Assembly: GCA_047625765.1 (NCBI GenBank)
Contig: JBLHRE010000009.1
Span: 1-26,309 of the forward strand
Length of the DNA stretch: 26,309 nt
Source of the DNA: JBLHRE01 sp047625765
GTDB taxonomy: Bacteria; Bacteroidota; Bacteroidia; Flavobacteriales; JBLHRE01
Direction of reading: 5' to 3'
Position numbers and translations under genes: made by a program. The notes beneath the pieces are model-generated. The model searched no databases and was not told the origin of the DNA. It was given only the letters and a program-made list of their open reading frames with translations. This document shows, piece after piece, positions 23,203 through 26,309 of the stretch. The number at the start of each line of letters is the position of its first letter. Position 1 is the stretch's first letter.

Positions 23203-23436
23203 ATGTCTGACATCGCATCTAGAGTAAAAGCCATCATTGTTGACAAATTAGGAGTTGACGAAAATGAAGTAACTAATGAAGCAAGCTTCACCAATGATTT
23301 GGGAGCAGATTCATTAGATACAGTAGAATTAATCATGGAATTCGAAAAAGAATTTGACATTCAAATTCCAGACGACCAAGCTGAGAATATTGCTACAGTT
23401 GGTAGCGCAGTTTCTTATATTGAAAACGCAAAATAA
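23203..23436 (+). CDS. acpP: Acyl carrier protein
   Basis: This small acidic protein of 77 residues carries the growing acyl chain on a phosphopantetheine arm. The attachment motif GADSLDTVELIMEFEKEF is intact with Ser37 as the modified residue. The acidic helix II (DTVELIMEFE) recognised by partner enzymes is present. It is 12 bases ahead of fabF, whose enzyme uses acyl-ACP, and the two are co-transcribed with rnc. Confidence 0.97.
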   Translation: MSDIASRVKAIIVDKLGVDENEVTNEASFTNDLGADSLDTVELIMEFEKEFDIQIPDDQAENIATVGSAVSYIENAK

Positions 23437-23448
23437 ATCCATCTCTTT

Positions 23449-24699
23449 ATGGAGTTGAAACGAGTTGTAGTAACAGGTTTAGGCGCACTTACCCCTATTG
23501 GTAATACAGTACAAGAGTACTGGGATGGCCTTATGAATGGCGTTAGTGGTGCCGCTGAAATCACGCACTTTGATGCATCTAAATTTAAAACTCGTTTCGC
23601 TTGTGAAGTAAAAGGGTTTAACGTGCTTGATCATATTGATCGAAAAGAAGCACGCAAATTAGACTTGTATGCTCAGTATGCCTTGGTGGCATGTGAAGAA
23701 GCCATGCAAGATTCTGGTTTGGATCTTGAGAAAATCAATCCCGACCGTGCCGGAGTCATTTGGGGCTCCGGTATCGGAGGGATTAAGACTTTTCTTGATG
23801 AAGCAACCAATTTTGCAACAGGGGATGGAACACCAAAGTTCAACCCTTTCTTTATTCCAAAGATGATTGCAGATATTGCTTCTGGACATATTTCTATAAA
23901 GTACAATTTCCGTGGGCCTAATTTTACCACGGTTTCTGCTTGTGCATCTTCGACCAATGCCTTAATTGATGGGTTCAACTATATCCGATTAGGTAAAGCT
24001 GATATCATTATTTCTGGCGGATCTGAAGCAGCTGTAAATCAAGCAGGAATCGGTGGCTTTAATGCCATGCATGCTTTATCTACAAGGAATGACGACCCAA
24101 CTAAAGCATCTAGACCATTCGATAAAGATCGAGATGGTTTTGTTTTAGGAGAAGGGGCAGGTGCTCTTATATTAGAAGAATACCATCACGCCATTGCTCG
24201 TGGAGCTGAAATTTATGCTGAAATTGTAGGTGGAGGAATGTCTGCCGATGCACACCATATTACGGCTCCTCATCCTGAAGGATTGGGGGCATTAAACGTA
24301 ATGAGGAATGCTTTAGATGATGCTGAAATGAAACCGGAAGAAGTTGATTATGTTAACGTTCACGGTACTTCTACTCCTTTAGGAGATATTGCTGAAACAA
24401 AAGCTATCAAAAAAGTTTTTGGTGACCATGCGTACAAATTGAGTGTAAGTTCAACAAAATCAATGACAGGCCACTTGTTGGGGGCAGCCGGAGCAATTGA
24501 GTCTATCGCCTGTATTTTGGCAATTAAACACGATATGATTCCTCCCACGATTAATCACGAAACAGACGATCCAGAAATTGATAATAATCTGAATTTGACT
24601 TTTCATAAACCTCAAAAAAGGGTGGTTAATGCAGCTTTGAGTAACACATTTGGTTTTGGAGGTCATAATGCTTCTGTTTTATTCAAAAAGCATTCTTAA
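23449..24699 (+). CDS. fabF: Beta-ketoacyl-ACP synthase II
   Basis: FabF condenses acyl-ACP with malonyl-ACP in fatty acid elongation. The 416 residues carry the thiolase-fold catalytic set: Cys165 in VSACASSTNAL, His305 in VNVHGTSTPLGD, and Lys337/His342 in STKSMTGHLLGAAGA. GGSEA (190-194) and the C-terminal NTFGFGGHNAS also match the KAS I/II family. It lies between acpP and rnc with gaps of 12 and 5 bases. Confidence 0.97.
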   Translation: MELKRVVVTGLGALTPIGNTVQEYWDGLMNGVSGAAEITHFDASKFKTRFACEVKGFNVLDHIDRKEARKLDLYAQYALVACEEAMQDSGLDLEKINPDRAGVIWGSGIGGIKTFLDEATNFATGDGTPKFNPFFIPKMIADIASGHISIKYNFRGPNFTTVSACASSTNALIDGFNYIRLGKADIIISGGSEAAVNQAGIGGFNAMHALSTRNDDPTKASRPFDKDRDGFVLGEGAGALILEEYHHAIARGAEIYAEIVGGGMSADAHHITAPHPEGLGALNVMRNALDDAEMKPEEVDYVNVHGTSTPLGDIAETKAIKKVFGDHAYKLSVSSTKSMTGHLLGAAGAIESIACILAIKHDMIPPTINHETDDPEIDNNLNLTFHKPQKRVVNAALSNTFGFGGHNASVLFKKHS

Positions 24700-24704
24700 A
24701 ATTC

Positions 24705-25433
24705 ATGCGATTTTTAGGATTTTTGAAAAGGGCTCATCTTTCTAAAGAAGAGCTAGGCTTTTCTGTGTCTCTTGAAAATATGCTTGGCTTTAGGCCAAAC
24801 AATCTTGCTGTTTATAAAAAGGCTTTTGCACACAGTTCAATGCAGATTACGGATGCTTCTGGCGACAGCATTAACAACGAACGCTTAGAGTTTTTAGGTG
24901 ACGCTGTTTTAGGTTCTATAGTTGCTGGCTTTCTGTTTGTGGAATTCCCGAAACGTGATGAAGGTTTTTTAACTTCAATGCGTTCTAAAATTGTTAGTAG
25001 AACGCAGCTAAATAAACTAGCCATTAAACTTGGAGTCCATAGCTTTTTGGAGTCTAATTTACAGGAGAATAGCAGAAGTAAATCGCTTTATGGCGATGCT
25101 TTAGAAGCTATAGTGGGCGCAATTTATCTAGATAAAGGATTCGAATATTCAAGAATGTTCATCTTAGAAAAGATGATTGCCCAATTTTTGGTTTTACCAG
25201 AGATTGAAGAGCAAGTAGCAAGTTATAAAAGCCGCTTGATAGAATGGTCCCAAAAATCTAAAATCGTTATTAACTTCAGAGTTATAGAGACCATTGGCGA
25301 ACAGCACAATCTTACCTATAATGTCGAGATATTTATCAATAACGAGAGTATTGGAGGAGGCATTGGTCGGTCTAAAAAGATGGCAGAGGAATCTGCATCC
25401 AAAGCAGTTTGCGAAAATTTAAACTTAGTTTAA
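24705..25433 (+). CDS. rnc: Ribonuclease III
   Basis: RNase III cuts double-stranded RNA, including rRNA precursors. The 242-residue protein has the signature NNERLEFLGDAVLG (58-70), with acidic residues E62 and D66, and the second metal-binding set in SLYGDALEAIVGAIYLDKG (D131, E134). A dsRNA-binding domain follows at about 170-240 (YKSRLIEWSQKSK..., ending GGGIGRSKKMAEESASKAVC). It starts five bases after fabF. The N-terminal extension ahead of the catalytic domain is about 25 residues longer than in E. coli, as seen in other Bacteroidota. Confidence 0.96.
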   Translation: MRFLGFLKRAHLSKEELGFSVSLENMLGFRPNNLAVYKKAFAHSSMQITDASGDSINNERLEFLGDAVLGSIVAGFLFVEFPKRDEGFLTSMRSKIVSRTQLNKLAIKLGVHSFLESNLQENSRSKSLYGDALEAIVGAIYLDKGFEYSRMFILEKMIAQFLVLPEIEEQVASYKSRLIEWSQKSKIVINFRVIETIGEQHNLTYNVEIFINNESIGGGIGRSKKMAEESASKAVCENLNLV

Positions 25434-25469
25434 TATTCCATTTTTTATAGTTTGTACATTAGCCGAAGC

Positions 25470-25976
25470 ATGGCAAAAATGATGTTGCTTGATTTTGAGC
25501 AAGACTATAACTTTACTTTAATTGCAATTTGCAGTTCCTTACCTGATTACAGATTATGTTATAATTTGAATAAGCAGGCTGATTTGCATTTTATGCAAAG
25601 AAGGAATGATGTAAATGAAGTACTAAACAAGGGCAAACAGGCGTTTTCTTTTTGTATTTACGATAGTATTCACGAAAGGGAGGGCTTGCATTATAGTTTG
25701 CTTAGCAATAAGTCTTGGGAGTTTCCCAAGCAAGTAAATAATAGTTTTAGTGGATTGTTCCAACAGGAGTCATTTGATTCTCGTCCACTATTGATTTCAG
25801 AGCACCGTCAGGCCGATTTTTTTCTGTTAATTTATGGTGATATTAATATACCAGAAAAGAATATATTTCTAAGTACATTAACCAAAGTTTCAGGTGTTGT
25901 AGCTGCCTATGAGTTGGATGTAGAATCCGTTCGTTCCAAAGAAAAATTGTTACATCTAAAAGATGATTATGAATAA
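25470..25976 (+). CDS. IPExxxVDY-family protein (unknown function)
   Basis: This 168-residue protein lies between rnc and pyk, the place where Bacteroidota carry the uncharacterised IPExxxVDY family. Near residue 110 I see LISEHRQADFFLLIYGD, which fits that motif with changes: Ser for Pro, Ala for Val and Phe for Tyr. Family membership is suggested mainly by position and this degenerate motif. No signal peptide or membrane segment is visible. I start at the ATG at 25470 (MAKMMLLDFEQDY); the TTG 18 bases upstream is less likely. The last eight bases overlap the pyk start, so translation of pyk is probably coupled to this gene. Confidence 0.7.
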   Translation: MAKMMLLDFEQDYNFTLIAICSSLPDYRLCYNLNKQADLHFMQRRNDVNEVLNKGKQAFSFCIYDSIHEREGLHYSLLSNKSWEFPKQVNNSFSGLFQQESFDSRPLLISEHRQADFFLLIYGDINIPEKNIFLSTLTKVSGVVAAYELDVESVRSKEKLLHLKDDYE

Positions 25977-26309
25977 AACAAAAATAGTAGCCACAATTGG
26001 CCCAGCATCTGCAGATAAAAATATTCTAAAGGAGATGTTTTATGCAGGAGTTAACGTTTGTCGAATTAATTTTTCGCACTCTTCGCACGAAGAAGCAGCA
26101 GAAATTGTTGCAACTGTCCGAGAATTGAACCAAGAAATTAATGCTCACGTTGCAATATTAGCAGATTTACAAGGTCCAAAACTAAGGATTGGTGAAGTAG
26201 AAAAAGGTGCTGTAATACATATTGGCGATACACTAACATTTACCAACCAGCCTTGTTTGGGTAATGCTAAACGTGTTTATATGTCTTATGACGAATTTCC
26301 AAATGATGT
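25969..26309 (+). CDS. pyk: Pyruvate kinase, N-terminal part (cut by window end)
   Basis: The frame starts at an ATG overlapping the previous gene and is open to the window end, giving 113 complete codons. The start MNKTKIVATIGPASADKNIL and the next motif VNVCRINFSHSSHEEA (the NFSH stretch of the ATP/metal site) are diagnostic, followed by ILADLQGPKLRIG, where domain B begins. The enzyme transfers phosphate from PEP to ADP at the end of glycolysis. The remaining three quarters, with the catalytic lysine and the effector domain, lie outside the window. Confidence 0.95.
   Translation, partial: MNKTKIVATIGPASADKNILKEMFYAGVNVCRINFSHSSHEEAAEIVATVRELNQEINAHVAILADLQGPKLRIGEVEKGAVIHIGDTLTFTNQPCLGNAKRVYMSYDEFPND

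Overview
The window is chromosomal DNA of a Bacteroidota species, most likely a member of the Flavobacteriales. Three things point there: AT-rich housekeeping genes without Shine-Dalgarno sites, promoters of the Bacteroidota type (TTG about 20 bases ahead of TAnnTTTG), and gene orders typical of the phylum (asnS-rpoN, rbfA next to a LolC/E permease, acpP-fabF-rnc-'IPExxxVDY'-pyk). The genus cannot be named from sequence alone. I see no transposase, integrase, phage gene or CRISPR array.

Layout. 1-690: the tail of an ECF-type sigma factor overlapping a probable membrane anti-sigma protein, closed by a strong hairpin. 747-4235: a CPBP membrane protease (-), a dihydrouridine synthase (+) and the pair rbfA-LolC/E permease (-). 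4316-7120: an MsbA-like ABC exporter overlapping methylmalonyl-CoA epimerase (+), convergent with a HAD hydrolase (-). 7121-7616: a non-coding block with a CAU-anticodon tRNA between two almost identical 93-bp repeats. 7617-10327: a SAM methyltransferase and acetyl-CoA synthetase (+). 10324-14123: asnS-rpoN-membrane protein-DUF2061 (-). 14283-20734: a TetR regulator followed by a complete TolC/adaptor/RND tripartite efflux operon, ending in a textbook terminator. 20785-21103: an intergenic stretch with two REP-like palindromes. 21104-23029: purN-rnhA-atypical SDR (-). 23203-26309: acpP-fabF-rnc-IPExxxVDY-pyk (+), with pyk cut by the window end.

How genes work together. Most are housekeeping genes: fatty acid elongation and RNA processing, purine synthesis, translation, acetate/propionate carbon flow and glycolysis. 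The clearest functional module is the self-contained TetR-controlled efflux operon. No obviously new protein system is present.

The most interesting signal is non-coding. Each 93-bp repeat begins immediately after a -7-like box that sits exactly 20 bases from a TTG. Each contains two hairpins, and the second copy is followed by an intrinsic-terminator-like hairpin with a T tract. That looks like a small-RNA gene of roughly 125 nt, whose sister copy may serve as the transcribed leader of the tRNA. This is inference from sequence layout and has not been tested.
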